A stretch of 64,000 bases of DNA from Salinispora cortesiana (GCF_000484695.1 NZ_AXVR01000002.1:109921-173920), one strand, 5' to 3'. Counted from the first letter of the stretch, positions 8,683-19,454 are shown. Translations and numbers: made by a program. Notes: generated by a model from the sequence alone, not told the origin.

Positions 8683-9276
8683 CTAGTTACCTGATGGCAT
8701 GGACGGCAGCGGCAACGGTAGACCAGGAAGTCCGTCGATGCTCGTGGCGACGAACTCCTTCTTCTCAAAGTACTGTCCCAGCGACGCATCATCCTCCCGG
8801 GAGAAGCGCTTGGCGTGCAGATCCCGATCAACTTCGTAGGTCATCAGCGGCACGGCATAGCCGCACGTATCGCGGATAAGATCGGCGTGCACGATGATGA
8901 TCGCGCGTAGCCCGTGCAGCGAGGTGTCGATATGGGGAAAGTTGGACATGACATCAGGCCAACGTTGGTCGTCCCGGAAGACAGGCTCACCGCGCCCATG
9001 GATGCGTACAATGTTGGGTGGCCCCTGGAACGCACACCACATCAGGGTGATACGACCGTTCTCGCGCAGATGCGCGATCGTCTCCGCGTTGCTTCCTGCG
9101 AAGTCCAGGTAGGCCACCGTCAAGTCGTCGAGGACCGCAAACGATCCAGCGAGTCCCTTCGGCGACAGGTTGACAGTTCCTGACTCGGAAAGCGGTGCCG
9201 TCGCGGTGAAGAATATCGGCTGCGCCTCAATAAACTCCCTGAGCCGGCCAGAAATTCTCTCATGCGTCTTCCCCAT
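8683..9276 (-). CDS. Pyridoxamine 5'-phosphate oxidase family protein
   Basis: A 197-residue protein with the split-barrel flavin/F420-binding fold. It shows VNLSPKGLAGSFAVLDDLTVAYLDFAGSNAET, then RITLMWCAFQGPPNIVRIHGRGEPV, the usual cofactor-contacting part of this family. These proteins bind FMN, F420 or heme, and true PNPOx activity is unlikely. The C-terminal third (TCGYAVPLMTYEVDRDLHAKRFSRED) matches the subgroup often named from this architecture in actinobacteria. The ATG at 9276 has GGAAGG nine bases upstream; an ATG nine bases earlier sits too close to that site. Confidence 0.8.
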   Translation of the reverse strand: MGKTHERISGRLREFIEAQPIFFTATAPLSESGTVNLSPKGLAGSFAVLDDLTVAYLDFAGSNAETIAHLRENGRITLMWCAFQGPPNIVRIHGRGEPVFRDDQRWPDVMSNFPHIDTSLHGLRAIIIVHADLIRDTCGYAVPLMTYEVDRDLHAKRFSREDDASLGQYFEKKEFVATSIDGLPGLPLPLPSMPSGN

Positions 9277-9371
9277 GATTGACATCCTTCCAGTCCATGA
9301 CGAACAATCGGCATCGACACACGCCGTCACCAGTATGGGCGACTGCTACCGCCCCTACTGGCTCGGTTGAC

Positions 9372-9601
9372 TCAAGGCCACCGCACATCGTCAGCCCCAA
9401 GAATTCGATGCTCCTGCCCAGCGGCGTCCACGACGCTCACCTCCAGGCTACCGGGGAGTGAATCGCTGGCCCACCCAAGAGCGGTCGCGCGCACGATCAC
9501 GTCCGCCACACACGCAGCGTAAGCCTGGGCGCATATCGCCGGAGCACGTATCTGGGGCAAGGCAGGTGATAGCAGCTGTCGGTGGTGATCTGGTGGAGTC
9601 C
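9372..9601 (-). other. Possible C-terminal remnant of an unknown protein
   Basis: The minus-strand frame ending at 9372 has a coding look over its last 65 or so codons (ICAQAYAACVADVIVRA, then SLEVSVVDAAGQEHRIL and GADDVRWP). Above 9600 it becomes the antisense of the macrodomain gene, and no plausible start is visible. It may be the tail of a decayed gene or chance. The rest of 9277-9663 shows no gene. Confidence 0.25.
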
Positions 9602-9663
9602 GCGACCACGGTGTGGAGTCGGCGGGCCGACATGCTGTCGTCGGCTGTGCCAAAATTTCTGGT

Positions 9664-10182
9664 GTGACAATGATCGAGATCATTATGGGTGACATCACGC
9701 GGGAACGGGTCGACGCCATCGTCACCGCCGCGAACGAGTCGCTACTCGGCGGCGGTGGTGTCGATGGCGCCATCCACCGCGCGGCCGGACCCCGGCTGGC
9801 GCGGGCCGGGGGTGCGGTCGGTCCCTGTGAGCCGGGTGACGCGATGGCGACTCCGGCGTTTGACCTCGACCCGCCGGTTCGGCACGTCATCCACACCGTC
9901 GGGCCGGTCTGGGAAGGCGGTGCCTTCGATGAAGCCGACGTCCTGGCCTCCTGCTACCGCAGGAGTCTGCAGGTCGCTGACGGACTCGGTGCCCGGACAG
10001 TCGCCTTCCCGGCGATCGCGACCGGCGTGTATGGCTTCCCTCCCGAGCAGGCCGCCCGAATCGCGGTAGCAACGATCAGATCAACCCCAACAACCGTCCA
10101 ACGGGTACGACTCGTCGCGTTCGACGACGACACTCGGACCTACCTGCAAGCCGCGATGACAGCCGGGCTGGAGCGGGACTGA
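9664..10182 (+). CDS. Macrodomain protein (ADP-ribose-binding type)
   Basis: A 172-residue single-domain protein. Macrodomain marks are the N-terminal MGDITRERVDAIVTAANESLLGGGGVDGAIH, which forms the ADP-ribose pocket, HVIHTVGPVW, and the second loop AFPAIATGVYGFPPEQAA. Family members bind or hydrolyse O-acetyl-ADP-ribose or remove ADP-ribose from targets. The start is GTG 9664 or ATG 9670; no Shine-Dalgarno is visible, so the mRNA may be leaderless. It is followed by a strong bidirectional terminator shared with the tRNA. Confidence 0.9.
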   Translation: MTMIEIIMGDITRERVDAIVTAANESLLGGGGVDGAIHRAAGPRLARAGGAVGPCEPGDAMATPAFDLDPPVRHVIHTVGPVWEGGAFDEADVLASCYRRSLQVADGLGARTVAFPAIATGVYGFPPEQAARIAVATIRSTPTTVQRVRLVAFDDDTRTYLQAAMTAGLERD

Positions 10183-10194
10183 GTGAGACTCACG

Positions 10195-10240
10195 AAATAG
10201 GCCCCTGACCGGCGTTTGCGCTGGTCAGGGGCCTATTTTT
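10195..10240. terminator. Strong intrinsic terminator, bidirectional
   Basis: A stem of about 15 bp (AATAGGCCCCTGACC pairing with GGTCAGGGGCCTATT) closes a 12-base loop. It ends in TTTTT on the plus strand and has an A-rich 5' side that gives a T run on the minus strand. It terminates the macrodomain gene from the left and tRNA-Tyr from the right. Confidence 0.9.
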
Positions 10241-10245
10241 GCACC

Positions 10246-10329
10246 TGGTGGCGGGTGAAGGATTCGAACCTTCGAAGCTTTCGCGACGGATTTACAGTCC
10301 GCTCCCATTGGCCGCTCGGGCAACCCGCC
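10246..10329 (-). tRNA. tRNA-Tyr (GTA)
   Basis: Read on the minus strand, the acceptor GGCGGGT pairs with ACCCGCC, followed by discriminator A and an encoded CCA (10248-10246). The anticodon loop is CTGTAAA with anticodon GTA. A long variable arm makes it a class II tRNA, as expected for bacterial tRNA-Tyr. The T arm reads GGTTCGAATCC. It is followed directly by the intrinsic terminator. Confidence 0.95.
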
Positions 10330-10476
10330 AGGGCATCCGCCGCGTCGCGACGCGGCGGCGAGAGCAAGGATAGCGGCTCGCCCCGGCGTAGTCGCAACCG
10401 GGTACCGTCAGGGGGCGTACGGCTGGCCCGTAGTGCATGTAACAGGACAGACCGCCAGGACAACAGGAGTATGAGC

Positions 10477-10971
10477 ATGGCAGCCAACCCGTCGTTCGAC
10501 ATCGTGAGCAAGGTCGACCGTCAGGAGGTCGACAACGCCCTCCGCCAGACGGAGCGGGAGCTCTCGACGCGGTTCGACTTCCGGGGCACCGGCGCCGAAA
10601 TCTCCTGGTCCGGCGAGGAGGCGATCAGCCTTCGGGCGGAGACCGAGGAGCGCGTCCGAGCCGCGCTCGATGTCTTCAAGGAGAAGCTGGTCAAGCGGAA
10701 CATCTCGCTGAAGTCGCTGGACGCCGGGGACCCGCGCGCGTCAGGTAAGGAATTCAAGGTCGACTGCAAGGTGATCCAGGGCATCGAGACGGACAAGGCC
10801 AAGGCCATCAGTAAGAAGATCCGCGACGAGGGCCCGAAGGGTGTCCAGGCGCAGATCCAGGGTGACCAGCTCCGCGTGACCGGCAAGAAGAAGGATGACC
10901 TGCAGGCCATCATCGCCATGCTGAAGGGCGAGGACTTCGGCGTGGCACTCCAGTTCACCAACTACCGGTAA
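10477..10971 (+). CDS. yajQ: YajQ-family nucleotide-binding protein
   Basis: A 164-residue protein matching YajQ over its whole length. It has [17 protein letters not shown] at the N-terminus, [12 protein letters not shown], and the C-terminal [19 protein letters not shown] and [15 protein letters not shown]. The fold is two RNP-like domains; some members bind cyclic di-GMP and act with transcription factors, others bind RNA or nucleotides. The ATG at 10477 is chosen because AGGAG lies seven bases upstream; an ATG two codons earlier is too close to it. It is divergent from tRNA-Tyr and followed by a perfect hairpin. Confidence 0.92.
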   Translation: MAANPSFDIVSKVDRQEVDNALRQTERELSTRFDFRGTGAEISWSGEEAISLRAETEERVRAALDVFKEKLVKRNISLKSLDAGDPRASGKEFKVDCKVIQGIETDKAKAISKKIRDEGPKGVQAQIQGDQLRVTGKKKDDLQAIIAMLKGEDFGVALQFTNYR

Positions 10972-10977
10972 GGAGGC

Positions 10978-11004
10978 GCGCCGGCCTGGTGACCAGGCCG
11001 GCGC
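10978..11004 (+). terminator. Hairpin terminator after yajQ
   Basis: A 13-bp perfect palindrome arm (GCGCCGGCCTGGT with ACCAGGCCGGCGC) is centred on one base, seven bases after the yajQ stop. It has no T tract. Confidence 0.65.
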
Positions 11005-11093
11005 TCGTTGATCACGCGATCTCCCTGGGACCTGTTGGCCTCACCCAAGCCCTTGGCCTCGTCAGTCTCCGGTGCTTTGCCAGGTCCAGGCGC

Positions 11094-11555
11094 CTACTCG
11101 GGCAGGTCGGGAAACGTGACACGGGTGGGTCGGGGCTCGGGTCCCGTGTACTCCCCCTTACCCAGCTGGCCGCTTAACGCGCAGGAGGTCGAACCAGTTG
11201 GGGCGAGGTAAAATATCGTCCAAACCGTATGGTTCGATTTGTCGAAGAAGGTCGAGATGACCAGGGTGCTGTCTTCGGGGAACAGCCTCGGCGCCATGAC
11301 GTACCCGCCGCGGGAGGCTGGTTCCCGATTGGGGTTCATCTTGTTCAGAGCCTCGCTCACCCGGTCTCGGTCGGCGGGAGTGGCACAGTAACGCTCAGGC
11401 TTGCTGGAAGTGACCTCCGTGGGTACGCCAGCCTGGCGTACCGGGGTTACAGCCTCCCCGGCGTTCTCGGCGACTTGTCGAGAGGTGGACCAGGTGCTCG
11501 GGTCACCCTCGGACGGGCCTGGCGACGGCCTGACCGTCCGTTGGGCCCGCTACCG
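11094..11555 (-). pseudogene. Unknown protein, 5'-truncated reading frame
   Basis: A minus-strand frame ending at 11094 is open back to a TAG just behind the SDR stop. It reads with coding character throughout (DPSTWSTSRQVAENAGEAVTPV, ERYCATPADRDRVSEALNKMN, GYVMAPRLFPEDSTLVISTFF, SNHTVWTIFYLAPTGST). The only start codon in this stretch is a GTG at 11360 that would leave 88 residues and no ribosome binding site. The likely reading is a secreted or periplasmic-type protein that lost its 5' end, with the SDR gene now sitting where the start should be. A short real gene from 11360 is possible. I do not recognise the family. Confidence 0.4.
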
Positions 11556-12275
11556 TCAGCGCTCCGGACCGACGACCTGCTCGAAGCGAAACTCGCGGAT
11601 GAAGCAGTCCCGCGGCTGACTGACCGCGAAGAGCACGCAGTCCACGACAGATTGGGCGGTCAGGTCGCCGGCTGCCGCCCGTGGACCGTGTTGCACGAAG
11701 TCCGGCGGGAAGAGGGAGATGACTCGAATTCCTGCGGCCCGTAGCCGATGGGACATGATCTCGGCGAAGCCGGCCTGGGCGTGCTTGGCGGCGTAGAAGG
11801 CGGGATGGGCCGCCGAACGGTGGTGGCCGACCTCGCCGCAGGCAGAGATCATGTTGATGATGTCCGGCCGCGTTGACGCTCGCAGCAGCGCCAGCAGGTG
11901 TTTGGTCAGCAGGACCGTGCCGGTCGCGGCGCCGCCGATCGTGGCGATGATGTGATCATCCTCGACGTCGCCGAGGTCCGCACCGTGCAGGTAGCCAGCA
12001 CCGTTGTTTACCAGGACGTCGAGGTGGTCGGTACGGTCGGCCAGCGCCGCCGCGAACGCGCGTACCGAGTCGGGGCTGGTCAGGTCACAGCCGAAGGCTT
12101 CGCCGCTCCCCCGCCCACGCTGCCGGATCAATTCCGTGGTGCGTCTGGCTGCCGCCTCGTCGCGGGCGGAGACAAACACCTGCGCACCGTGCTCAGCGAG
12201 GGTGGTCGCCAGGAGGCGCCCGAAGTCGCGCCCGGCGCCGGTAACAGCAACCCGTAGTCCGTCCAGATTCACCAC
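11556..12275 (-). CDS. Short-chain dehydrogenase/reductase
   Basis: A 239-residue classical SDR. It has the NAD(P)-binding TGAGRDFG near residue 12, DVLVNNGAG around residue 85, a catalytic Ser in MISACGEVG, and the YAAKHA Tyr-x-x-x-Lys pair. The P-loop has Asp-Phe in place of the common Gly-Ile, which may alter cofactor preference. The substrate is unknown. The start is GTG at 12275 or the adjacent GTG. It stands alone on the minus strand, divergent from DUF1275. Confidence 0.85.
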   Translation of the reverse strand: MVNLDGLRVAVTGAGRDFGRLLATTLAEHGAQVFVSARDEAAARRTTELIRQRGRGSGEAFGCDLTSPDSVRAFAAALADRTDHLDVLVNNGAGYLHGADLGDVEDDHIIATIGGAATGTVLLTKHLLALLRASTRPDIINMISACGEVGHHRSAAHPAFYAAKHAQAGFAEIMSHRLRAAGIRVISLFPPDFVQHGPRAAAGDLTAQSVVDCVLFAVSQPRDCFIREFRFEQVVGPER

Positions 12276-12469
12276 AAGATCAGAGCACTTGAAGCTGACT
12301 TGATGTCAAGAGTGGGGTCACCGGCAGCGCCCTTCGAATGCGCCCGTGCCTGGTCGGGAGCATGAAAGCCGACAACGGGGGAAGAAGCGATCCCAGCGAT
12401 GGTCGCGAAGGGTGACGAGCCGGAAAGGCGACGGACCGGGAAGAGTGACCGGCCAGGAAAGGCAGCCGG

Positions 12470-13330
12470 ATGCGGGGGGCGGGAGCGCAGGACGCGAAGT
12501 TCGGCCACCCGGACCTGTCGCACCGGGCGGTGGCGCGCCTCCTCGTCGTACTCTCCGCCTCCTCCGGCTGCCTCGACGTCTTCTGCGTGACCCAGCTCGG
12601 CGGGTTCTTCGCCAGCGTGATCACCGGCAATCTGGTTCAGCTCGGCCACAATCTGGTCGCCGTCGATCCTCGCCTGCTCAGCGGCGGGTCCGTTGCGGTC
12701 GGCGGCTACGCGGTCGGCGTAGCCGCCGGTACCCTACCGCTGCGGCACGCCGGGCCGGGCTGGCGTTCCCGTACCCACGTGGTCACCGCGGCCCAGGTGC
12801 TGATCCTGGTCGGGGTGGCGGGTGGCTGGTGGGCCAGCGGAGGGCGGCCCGGATACCCCGCCTCCCTGGTTCTGCTCTTCGCCGCCGCGACGGCCAGTGG
12901 GATACAGAGCGTGGTGACGATCAGCTCCGGGATACCCCACGCCACCACGACCTACCTCACCGGATCGCTCACCTCCATCGTGCGGGGGGTGGTCTTCGAC
13001 CCGCACCGGTTCGCGGCAGGTGCGGCCGGCGCGACTCGGTTGGTGGGGCTCCTCGGCGGCGCGGTGCTCGGCGCGGTGGTGTTGCGGGTCGCGCCGCTCT
13101 GGGCGCCGGCGCTCGCCGCGGCGCTGGTGGCCTCGGTCCTGGGCACTGCGATCATCATCACCCGGTCGCGCCGCCGGCTGCCGTCGCGCTCATCGGGCGA
13201 TGACAAGCAGTCACCGGGCGAAGATGAGCAGCAGGATCACCGTAAGAATCGCGCTGATCAGCACCGAGCCGAGGCAGCCAAGGCGATTGGAGAAGAAGAC
13301 GAACACAAAAGGCGTGGTACCCACCGATGA
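12470..13330 (+). CDS. DUF1275 (YoaK-like) membrane protein
   Basis: A 286-residue protein with six predicted membrane segments between residues 25 and 235. It begins with the family motif LLVVLSASSGCLDVFCVTQLGGFFASVITGN and carries GIQSVVTISSGIPHATTTYLTGSL in the middle. DUF1275 proteins are of unknown function, possibly transporters. The start is ATG 12470, with AAGG seven bases upstream. The last 45 residues are highly charged (KQSPGEDEQQDHRKNRADQ) and are exactly the antisense of a small membrane-protein gene (13211-13324). This tail therefore looks like read-through into neighbouring DNA rather than a native domain. Confidence 0.82.
   Translation: MRGAGAQDAKFGHPDLSHRAVARLLVVLSASSGCLDVFCVTQLGGFFASVITGNLVQLGHNLVAVDPRLLSGGSVAVGGYAVGVAAGTLPLRHAGPGWRSRTHVVTAAQVLILVGVAGGWWASGGRPGYPASLVLLFAAATASGIQSVVTISSGIPHATTTYLTGSLTSIVRGVVFDPHRFAAGAAGATRLVGLLGGAVLGAVVLRVAPLWAPALAAALVASVLGTAIIITRSRRRLPSRSSGDDKQSPGEDEQQDHRKNRADQHRAEAAKAIGEEDEHKRRGTHR
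13211..13324 (-). CDS. Small single-pass membrane protein, 37 aa
   Basis: From GTG 13324 the minus strand encodes MGTTPFVFVFFSNRLGCLG and then a hydrophobic helix SVLISAILTVILLLIFAR before TGA at 13211. The F-SNRLGCLGS pattern followed by a single membrane helix resembles a small conserved actinobacterial protein, from memory only. Its function is unknown. The gene lies nine bases after the hairpin that ends htpX and is wholly antisense to the 3' end of the DUF1275 gene. No clear Shine-Dalgarno is present. The hydrophobic, well-formed product argues that this strand is the real coding strand here. Confidence 0.6.
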   Translation of the reverse strand: MGTTPFVFVFFSNRLGCLGSVLISAILTVILLLIFAR

Positions 13331-13332
13331 CT

Positions 13333-13376
13333 GGTTCAGGCATCGACCCCGGGAGGGAGGAGTCGGTGCCTGAACC
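13333..13376. terminator. Hairpin between DUF1275 and htpX
   Basis: GGTTCAGGCA pairs with TGCCTGAACC, with a secondary CGAC/GTCG pairing inside. It sits three bases after the DUF1275 stop and eight bases after the htpX stop on the other strand, so it can serve both. Confidence 0.65.
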
Positions 13377-13384
13377 CAGCCGGT

Positions 13385-14254
13385 TCAGCGGTACTGGATC
13401 GGCCCGGCGCTGCCGGCCATCTGCTCCAGTCGGGCGACCCGCTCCTCCATCCGGGGGTGGGTGGAGAAGAGCGCCGCCATGCCGCCGCCCTTGAACGGGT
13501 TGTCGATCATCAGGTGGGCGGCGCTGGTGAGCTGTCCCTGCGGCGGCAGCGGACGCGCCTGGGTGCCCTTGTGGATCTTCCGAAGGGCACTGGCCAGGGC
13601 CAACGGGTCTCGGGTGAGCTGGGCGCCGGAAGCGTCCGCCTGGAACTCGCGGCTACGGCCGATCGCAAGCTGGATCAGCGTGGCCGCGATCGGCCCCAGG
13701 ATCATGGTCAACAGCAGCACCACCGGGTTGCGCCCCTCCTCGTCGTCACCCCCGAGCCGGATGAAGAACGCCAGGTTGGCCAACGCGGTGATGATGCCAG
13801 CCAGGCCGGCGGCCACGCTGGAGATAAGAATGTCCCGGTTGTAGACGTGCGACAGCTCGTGCCCGATGACCCCACGCAGCTCGCGATAGTCGAGGATCTC
13901 GACGATCCCCTGGGTGACACAGACGGCCGCGTTCTGCGGGTTCCGACCGGTCGCGAACGCGTTGGGCTGTCTGGTCGGGCTCACGTAGAGCCGAGGCATC
14001 GGTTGCCGGGCCTCGGCGGCCAGTTCCCGCACCATCTGGTAAAGCTCGGGGAACTGTGCCTCACTGACCGGTTGCGCCCGCATCGCACGCAGCGCGAGCT
14101 TGTCGGAGTAGAAGTAGCTGACGCCGTTCATCCCCAGCGAGATGACGACGGCGATGACCAGTCCGCCACTGCCGCCGAACCAGTAGCCCACCGCCAGGAT
14201 CAGGGCGGTGAGCAGGCCGAGCAGCACGGCGGTCTTCAGACGGTTATGGTGCAC
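13385..14254 (-). CDS. htpX: Zinc metalloprotease HtpX
   Basis: A 289-residue M48-family membrane protease that degrades misfolded membrane proteins. Two N-terminal helices ([19 protein letters not shown] and [20 protein letters not shown]) are followed by the [19 protein letters not shown] stretch, the zinc site HELSH around residue 145, two further helices and the third ligand region [11 protein letters not shown]. The GTG at 14254 is chosen for GGAG five bases upstream; a start 18 codons earlier has no such site. Length is close to typical bacterial HtpX. It is a single gene ending at a hairpin. Confidence 0.93.
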   Translation of the reverse strand: MHHNRLKTAVLLGLLTALILAVGYWFGGSGGLVIAVVISLGMNGVSYFYSDKLALRAMRAQPVSEAQFPELYQMVRELAAEARQPMPRLYVSPTRQPNAFATGRNPQNAAVCVTQGIVEILDYRELRGVIGHELSHVYNRDILISSVAAGLAGIITALANLAFFIRLGGDDEEGRNPVVLLLTMILGPIAATLIQLAIGRSREFQADASGAQLTRDPLALASALRKIHKGTQARPLPPQGQLTSAAHLMIDNPFKGGGMAALFSTHPRMEERVARLEQMAGSAGPIQYR

Positions 14255-14375
14255 GGTCACTCCTTCGGTGCGCGGACCGCGTCGATCCGCTGACCGGTTC
14301 AACACCACCGGTACCCGTCAACCATCCGTCATATGGCTGTGAAATGCCTGGTAACGAGGGGTGCAGGCCGCTGGG

Positions 14376-15977
14376 TCAGCGGGCGGCGAGGTCGAGCACG
14401 AGCTGCGGGGCGAAGCCGACCACCAGCGCCACGACCGTCGCCGCCGCCAGGACCACCGCGACTGACTTCGCCCGGACCAGCACCGCTGTCGGATCGGTCG
14501 GCACCACCTTCGGGTCGGTCGGCACCACCTTCGGACCCGTCACCGCCGCTGCCGGGTCGGTCGCAGGCACCGCCGGTCCGGTCGCAGGCACCGCCGCCAC
14601 CGCCGGGTCGGCCGGCGCCGCTGCCGGTCGGTCGGTGGACCAGAGCGCGGCGGCAACCCGTAGGTAGTAGGCCAGGCCGAGCACCGCGTTGACCGCCACC
14701 ACCAGGGCGAGCCAGGCAGCACCGCCGTCAAGCAGCGACCGGACCACGGTGACCTTCGCGAAGAGCCCGGCGAGGCCGGGCGGCAGACCGGCGAGGCCGA
14801 CCAGTGCCAGCGCCAGCCCCACCGCCGCCCACGGCCGGCGCCGGGCCGCGCCCCGCAACTCATCGAGGGTGCCGCCGTCTGCGCCCGCCGGTCGCAGCGC
14901 GACCACGGCCGCGAACGCCGCCAGCTCCAGGACCACGAAGAAGACCGTGTACGCCACCGCTGCCGCGTAGGCGGCGGCGCGGGCGTCGCCGGTGCGGCCC
15001 GCGGCGAGGGCCAGCGCGCCGAGCGGCGCGAGGATGTAGCCCGCCTGGGCCACCGAGGACCAGGCGAGCAGCCGTACGGTGCGGCGCTGGCGCAGCGCCA
15101 CCAGGTTACCGACGGTCATGGTCAACACCGCGAGCAGCGCGAGCACCGGGCCGGTGATCCGGGCCGGCAGGGCGTGCTGCACCACCGCGAGCAGGGCCAC
15201 CACCCCGCCGAGCTTCGAGACCGTGGAGAGGTACGCGGCCACCGGCAGTGGCGCGCCGTCATAGGTGGTGGGCGCCCAGGCGTGGAAGGGCACCGCCGCC
15301 ACCTTGACCGTCAGCCCCACCACGACCAGCGCCACGGCGACCGTGGTCAGCGGGATGTCGAGCAGCTCCGGCTGCTCGGCGAAGAGCACCCCGAGCCGGC
15401 CGAGGTGCAGCGCACCGGTGGACGCGTAGAGCAGGGCCGCCCCGAGCAGGGTCAGCGTCGTGGCGACCACGCTGACCACGAAGAAGGTCACCGCCGCCTC
15501 GATGCTGGCCAGGCTGCCCCGGCGCAGGCCCACCAGGACGTACAGCGGAAGGGTTAGGGTCTCCAGCGCCACGATCAGGGTGATCAGGTCACCGGCCGCA
15601 CCGAGCGCCACCCCACCGGTCATCGATGCGGCAAGCAGGAAGCAGTATTCGCCCACCGGCGTCGCCCCGGCCCACAGCAGCGGCCCGGAGAGCCCCAGCA
15701 CGCCCAGGGTGAGCAACGCGACGAGCACGGCGACCAAGGCCGCCCGGCCACCGAAGACGTACGAGCAGTCGGCGCCGACGCAGAACGTACGACGTTCGCC
15801 GCCTCCGCCAACGAAGATCGCGCCGGCGGCCGTGGCGAGCGCACCGAGCGCGGCGGCGGAGACGGTGACCCGCGCCCGCGCCACCAGCAGGTCGGCGAGG
15901 AGCACCAGCACCGCCGTCCCGGCGGCCAGGTACGCCGGCAGCAGCGCCACGTTGTCGACGGTCTGCACCATGCTCAT
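14376..15977 (-). CDS. nuoN: NADH-quinone oxidoreductase subunit N
   Basis: A 533-residue antiporter-like subunit of the complex I membrane arm. It shows the proton-pumping core (TLTLPLYVLVGLRR with Glu before it, AVPFHAWAPTTYDGAPLPVAAYLSTVSKLGG, SSVAQAGYI). Start ATG 15977 has GGAGGT six bases upstream. It is the last gene of the nuoI-N run, 19 bases behind nuoM. An unusual Pro/Ala/Thr-rich segment of about 45 residues (PATGPAVPATDPAAAVTGPK, then VVPTD repeats) interrupts the region between the last two helices. Confidence 0.93.
   Translation of the reverse strand: MSMVQTVDNVALLPAYLAAGTAVLVLLADLLVARARVTVSAAALGALATAAGAIFVGGGGERRTFCVGADCSYVFGGRAALVAVLVALLTLGVLGLSGPLLWAGATPVGEYCFLLAASMTGGVALGAAGDLITLIVALETLTLPLYVLVGLRRGSLASIEAAVTFFVVSVVATTLTLLGAALLYASTGALHLGRLGVLFAEQPELLDIPLTTVAVALVVVGLTVKVAAVPFHAWAPTTYDGAPLPVAAYLSTVSKLGGVVALLAVVQHALPARITGPVLALLAVLTMTVGNLVALRQRRTVRLLAWSSVAQAGYILAPLGALALAAGRTGDARAAAYAAAVAYTVFFVVLELAAFAAVVALRPAGADGGTLDELRGAARRRPWAAVGLALALVGLAGLPPGLAGLFAKVTVVRSLLDGGAAWLALVVAVNAVLGLAYYLRVAAALWSTDRPAAAPADPAVAAVPATGPAVPATDPAAAVTGPKVVPTDPKVVPTDPTAVLVRAKSVAVVLAAATVVALVVGFAPQLVLDLAAR
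14494..14534. repeat. 21-bp tandem duplication inside nuoN
   Basis: TCGGTCGGCACCACCTTCGG occurs twice with a period of 21 bases, so the reading frame is kept and the protein repeats PKVVPTD. It lies inside the Pro/Thr-rich insertion of NuoN and probably arose by slippage. Confidence 0.8.
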
Positions 15978-15996
15978 GCCCGTACCTCCACCCAGC

Positions 15997-17504
<1,508 letters not shown>

Positions 17505-17508
<4 letters not shown>

Positions 17509-19454
17509 GCGTCGCCTCCGATCAGCACCGCCGCCAGCCCGATGAGCAGCGCGCCGGCCAGCACACCGGCCGCGGCCCGGGGCAGCGTGGCGCGGTGCCA
17601 CGCCGCCAGCCCGCCCCCAAGCCACCAGGCGACCCGACCGCTGCCGGTGACCGCCCCGTCCACCACCACCTCGTCGGCGGTACGCGCACCAGCGGCGAGC
17701 CGGCCGATCGGGCGTACCACCAGGGTGTGCTGGAGGTCGTCGAGCCAGAACGCCCGGGCGCTGAGCGGTCGCAGCCGACCCAGCAGCGCGGCCGGGTCAC
17801 CGGCGGGATCTCGCCGCCAACGGGCCCAGGCGAGCCCCGCCCCGAGCGCCAGCAGGACAAGCGGCAGCAGCACGGTTGGGCCGAGGTGCACCAGCGGATC
17901 GGCGGGCAGCAGCTCCGCGGGGCGCTCCCGGGTGGCCGGCCCGTAAGGTTCGAGCCACCCGGCGAAGGTTCCGGAGAATCCGGCCAGACCGAGCAGCGCC
18001 GCCGGGACGGTCAGCAGCAGCACCGGCCAGCGCAGCACCGCGGGCGGGTCGTGCGGCTGACGCAGCGGGCTGCGGGGTGCACCGAAGAAGGTGCGCAGCA
18101 GCAGCCGGGTGGCGTACCCGGCGGTGAGGGTGACCCCGACCAGCCCGGCCAGCCACACCAACCAGCTCACCCAGTCCGGCGCGGGGCCGCCGTGCCGGGC
18201 CGCTTCCTCGGCGGCGTACAGCACGGAGTCCTTACTGAAGAAGCCGGACAGCGGCGGCAGCCCGGCCAGCGCGCCGAGGCCGATCAGCATGGACCAGAAG
18301 GTCACCGGCATCGTGCGGCGCAGGCCACCGAGCTCGGACATCAGCGCGGTACCCGCGGCGTGGATCACCGCCCCGGCGGCGAGGAAGAGCAGCGCCTTGA
18401 AGGCGGCGTGGGTGAGCAGGTGGAACAGGGCCGCCGCGGGCGCGCCCACGGCCAGCGCGCCGGTCAGGTAGCCCAGCTGGGAGACCGTTGACCAGGCGAG
18501 GACCCGCTTGAGATCGTCCTGGGCGATGGCGGCGAACGCGCCCAGCAGCAGGGTGATCGAGGCCAGCACACCGAGCACCGCCAGGGCGACCGGCACCTGC
18601 ACGAAGAGGGGGAAGAGCCGGGCGACGACGTAGACCCCGGCGGCCACCATGGTCGCCGCGTGGATCAGCGCGGAGATCGGGGTGGGGCCGGCCATCGCGT
18701 CGGGCAACCAGGTGTGCAGCGGGAACTGGGCGCTCTTGCCGGCCACCCCGGCGAGCAACAGCAGGCAGGCGGCGGTGAGCAGCCCGGTGGCGTGGTCGTG
18801 GCCGAGCACGTCGGCGATCCGGAAGCTGCCGGCGGAGACGCCGAGCAGCGCGATCCCGAGCAGGAAGCCGACGTCGCCCACCCGGGTGACCAGGAATGCC
18901 TTCATCGCGGCGCCGGGTGCTGCGGGCAGCCGTCGCTCATGGGCGATCAGGAGGTACGAGCAGAGGCCCATCACCTCCCAGCCGACCAGCAGCAGGATGA
19001 GGTCTCCGGCGACCACCACCAGCAGCATCGCGGCGGTGAAGAGGCTGATCTGGGCCGCGTACGGCGGGTAGCGATGGTCGACGTCCACCTCGTCGTGCGG
19101 GCCGCTCCGGAGGTAGCCGATCGAGTAGACCTGCACCGCGAGGGCCACCGCGGCGACGGTGACCGCCACCAGCGCCACCGTCGAGTCCAGCCGGACGCCG
19201 AGAGTGACCGTCAGGTCGCCGAAGTCGATCCAGGTCCGGGTGGCCTCGGCCGGGGCGTCGAGGGTGACCAGCAGGGCGACGGCGAGGAGTAGCGACAGGG
19301 CCGCGCCGGTCGTCCCGAGGGTGATCGCCGCCCGGCGGGCCCGCTGCCGCGCCGCACCGGCCTGCGGGGACGCCGGCGGCAGCAGGAGGCCGAGCAGGCC
19401 GGTCACCAGGGGTACGGCCGGCAGCAGCGTGCCGAGCAGGACGGGCGTGCTCAC
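17505..19454 (-). CDS. nuoL: NADH-quinone oxidoreductase subunit L
   Basis: A 649-residue distal membrane-arm subunit. It has GWEVMGLCSYLLIAHERR, KSAQFPLHTWLPDAMAGPTPISALIHAATMVAAGVY, FAAIAQDDLKRVLAWSTVSQLGY and the GFFSKDSVLYAAEE segment. The C-terminal region (LPADPLVHLGPTVLLPLVLL, then WLDDLQHTLVVRP) corresponds to the lateral helix region. The GTG start at 19454 overlaps the nuoK stop by four bases (GTGA). Length is in the normal range. Confidence 0.95.

Noticed and set aside
9372..9896. A 174-codon minus-strand gene opposite the macrodomain gene
   Set aside because: The first 100 codons are only the antisense of the macrodomain gene; at most the last 65 codons could be a remnant, which is noted separately.
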